A stretch of DNA of 64,000 bases from Streptomyces bauhiniae (GTDB taxonomy: Bacteria > Actinomycetota > Actinomycetes > Streptomycetales > Streptomycetaceae), in assembly GCF_004784475.1 (NCBI RefSeq), contig NZ_SRRT01000002.1, forward strand, positions 186,001 to 250,000, written 5' to 3'. How positions within the stretch are numbered: the stretch's first letter is position 1; the number at the start of each line of letters is the position of its first letter. The notes below the pieces were generated by a model, which worked only from the letters and a program-made list of their open reading frames with translations, had not been told where the DNA came from and did no database searches. Shown here piece by piece: positions 62,302 through 64,000 of this stretch. The translations under genes and the position numbers were made by a program.

Positions 62302-63315
62302 CTAAGACCGCAATTCTCGCGCCCCGGTTCCCGGTTCCGGCGCTTTGTCCCTGCGGCGTCGCGCCCGCACCCGGCCGGCGTCGGGCCAGCGCACGTCGTA
62401 GGCCCAGCCGAGGCCCTCGAACCAGCGGATCAGCCGGGCGCTGGCGTCCAGTTGACCGGTGAGAACCCCGTGCCGGGCGCTGGTCGGGTCCGCGTGGTGG
62501 AGGTTGTGCCAGGACTCGCCGAACGACAGCGGGGCCAGCCACCACACGTTGCCGGAGCGGTCCCGGCTGCGGAACGGGTGGGAACCGGCCGCGTGACAGA
62601 TGGAGTTGATGGACCAGGTGACATGGTGCACCAGGCAGATCCGCACCAGCCCGGCCCAGAAGAACGCCGTCGCCGCACCCGCCCAGGTCCCGGTGATCAG
62701 TAGCCCCAGCAGGGCGGGCAGCGCCAGCGAGAGCACCACGAACACCCCGAAGCCCCGCGAGATCAGCCGGAGCGCCGGGTCCCGTTCCAGGTCGGGGGCG
62801 TACTGGCTCGTAGAGGCGTGGTCGGTGTCGAAGAGCCAGCCGAGGTGGGCGTGGAACATGCCCTTGGCGAGCGCGCCCGGCGTGCGGCCGTAGCGCCAGG
62901 GCGAGTGCGGGTCGCCGTCGCGGTCGGAGTAGCGGTGGTGCTTGCGGTGGTCGGCGACCCAGGTGAACAGCGGCCCCTGCACGGCGAGGCTCCCCGCAAC
63001 GGCGAGCGCGATCCGCAGCGGGCGGCGCGCCTTGAAGGAGCCGTGGGTGAAGTACCGGTGGAACCCTACGGTGATGCCGAGCCCGCTGACCAGGTAGAAC
63101 ACGGCGGCGAGCACCACGTCCACCGGGCTGAGCCCGTTCCGCCAGGCCAGCGGGACGGCGGCGAGGAGCGCGAGGAAGGGGACGGCGACGAAGACCCCGA
63201 TGAGGATCTGCTCGGCGTTGGGCCAGGACCACGCCCGGCCGAGGGGCGGTACGGCGTCCGGGCTCTGCGGCGCTTCCGGGACTTCCGGCACGGGCGGGAC
63301 CTTTCGGCTGGGCAC
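62302..63315 (-). CDS. Acyl-CoA/acyl-lipid desaturase (delta-9 type)
   Basis: The 337-aa integral membrane di-iron enzyme starts at GTG 63315 (MPSRKVPPVPEVPEA in translation) with a Pro-rich N-terminus. Three histidine boxes are intact: HRYFTH, HRKHH and HNLHH, with VHHVTWSINSICH between, the stearoyl-CoA desaturase arrangement. It introduces a cis double bond, usually at delta-9, using ferredoxin or reductase partners not seen here. The gene is 29 nt after the end of the fabF-like gene, so the two form an operon for making unsaturated or special fatty acids. The last 30 residues are basic and disordered. Confidence 0.9.
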   Translation of the reverse strand: MPSRKVPPVPEVPEAPQSPDAVPPLGRAWSWPNAEQILIGVFVAVPFLALLAAVPLAWRNGLSPVDVVLAAVFYLVSGLGITVGFHRYFTHGSFKARRPLRIALAVAGSLAVQGPLFTWVADHRKHHRYSDRDGDPHSPWRYGRTPGALAKGMFHAHLGWLFDTDHASTSQYAPDLERDPALRLISRGFGVFVVLSLALPALLGLLITGTWAGAATAFFWAGLVRICLVHHVTWSINSICHAAGSHPFRSRDRSGNVWWLAPLSFGESWHNLHHADPTSARHGVLTGQLDASARLIRWFEGLGWAYDVRWPDAGRVRARRRRDKAPEPGTGARELRS

Positions 63316-63344
63316 GGGCGCTGGGTGGGCCCGGTGGGGAGTGA

Positions 63345-64000
63345 CTACTCGGCGGCGGTGAGGGCGAGTACGGCGTTCTGGCCGCCGAAGCCGAAGGAGC
63401 TGCTGATGGCGGCGCGCATCGGCGTGGGACGCGGGGCCTTGGCGACGACGTCGAGGTCGATGGCCGGGTCCTGGGTGTGCAGGTTGGCGGTGGGCGGGAT
63501 GAGCTGGTGGCGCAGGGTGAGGGCGGTGCAGGCGGCCTCGATGGCACCGGCGCCGCCGATGGCGTGGCCGATGGTGCCCTTGACGGCGGTGACCGGGGGC
63601 GGGCGGTGGAAGACCTGGTGGAGGGCGTTGTGCTCGGCGAGGTCGCCCTGCGGGGTGGAGGTGCCGTGCGCGTTGACGTGGTCGACGTCCTCGGGGGCGA
63701 GCCCGGCGTCGAGGAGGGCGCTGCGGATGGCGCGGGCGGCGCCGTCGCCGCCGGGGTGCGGGGAGGTGAAGTGGTGGGCGTCGCAGGAGGCGCCGTACCC
63801 GGCGACCAGGGCGGTGGGCCGGGCGGCGCGGGCGCGGGCGTCGGCGGTGCGTTCCAGTACGAGGACGGCGGCGCCCTCACCGAGCACGAAGCCGTCGCGG
63901 TCGCGGTCGAAGGGGCGGGACGCCTCGTGCGGGGCGTCGGCGCGGCGGGACAGGGCGCGCATCTGGGCGAAGCAGGCGGCGGTCATCGGCAGCCGGGCGG
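63345..64000 (-). CDS. fabF: Beta-ketoacyl-ACP synthase II (FabF-like), 5' end outside the window
   Basis: Only the C-terminal about 218 residues are inside the window; the frame is still open at base 64000 (ARLPMTAACFAQMRALSRR). The condensing-enzyme catalytic residues visible are the histidines in HGTSTPQGD and GHAIGGAGAIEA and the late SSSFGFGGQNAVL. The active-site Cys lies upstream, outside. It extends acyl-ACP by two carbons from malonyl-ACP. The order fabF-desaturase suggests a dedicated route to a modified fatty acid, such as the chain of a secondary lipid. Whether it is the housekeeping FabF or a pathway-specific KAS cannot be told from this fragment. Confidence 0.85.
   Translation of the reverse strand, partial: ARLPMTAACFAQMRALSRRADAPHEASRPFDRDRDGFVLGEGAAVLVLERTADARARAARPTALVAGYGASCDAHHFTSPHPGGDGAARAIRSALLDAGLAPEDVDHVNAHGTSTPQGDLAEHNALHQVFHRPPPVTAVKGTIGHAIGGAGAIEAACTALTLRHQLIPPTANLHTQDPAIDLDVVAKAPRPTPMRAAISSSFGFGGQNAVLALTAAE

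Overview
The window is about 64 kb of very GC-rich actinobacterial chromosome, almost certainly from a Streptomyces species. The evidence is codon positions 3 that are nearly all G or C, frequent GTG and TTG starts, ATGA gene overlaps, a chaplin, a conservon (cvnABCD plus a CYP157/CYP154-type P450 pair), a class-E (LAXTG) sortase substrate, DasR-type operators before a chitinase, and a blaL/blaA/blaB-type beta-lactamase locus. No rRNA, tRNA, CRISPR array, insertion sequence or prophage was seen. The first gene (GH5 cellulase) and the last (fabF-like ketosynthase) run off the window.

Layout. 1-8.6 kb: the end of a secreted cellulase, then a four-gene minus-strand operon (AGPS-like alkyl-DHAP synthase, diacylglycerol-kinase-like lipid kinase, GT4 glycosyltransferase, unknown protein) divergent from tetR-glpD. 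Together these look like an ether- or glycolipid locus. 8.7-14.7 kb: a MarR regulator with four similar operator-like sites facing a DUF1398 gene, an MFS exporter, a DUF1206 membrane protein, a divergent SDR/MmyB-type regulator pair and an alpha/beta-hydrolase remnant. 15-19.6 kb: a secreted CAP-domain protein, an NAD kinase, a tiny DUF6131 membrane protein, a P450 with an unusual I-helix and a cyclophilin. 19.6-27.6 kb: a PLP dehydratase with a DauR/YheO-like regulator, a GNAT enzyme, an MFS organic-acid transporter, a two-component system, a TAXI-type lipoprotein and a cis-prenyltransferase. 27.6-31.5 kb: a DUF1479 oxygenase-like enzyme divergent from an ROK repressor across a 10-bp-arm palindrome, then a kinase-like gene and a 60-aa cysteine protein.

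31.7-41 kb: an LAETG surface protein, the beta-lactamase locus, a Rv1733c-type membrane protein, the catR-katG oxidative-stress operon, an acyltransferase-3 enzyme and a short chaplin. 41.3-47.7 kb: a secreted-hydrolase zone (discoidin plus beta-helix protein, CelD/FemAB-like acyltransferase, GH18-CBM5/12 chitinase, PL7 alginate lyase, small secreted protein) with readable promoters and operators. 47.8-57.6 kb: pyruvate carboxylase, a rhomboid-like membrane protein and the conservon. 57.7-61.2 kb: an aldo/keto reductase behind a MerR-type promoter, then an arsenic-resistance operon (arsR-acr3-arsC) beside a broken arsI-like gene and bounded by two related hairpins. 61.2-64 kb: an SPW-repeat membrane protein, a secreted protein and a fabF-desaturase operon.

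Most neighbouring systems are self-contained accessory modules, each with a local regulator. All functional calls rest on motifs and families read by eye. No alignment, search or folding program was run.
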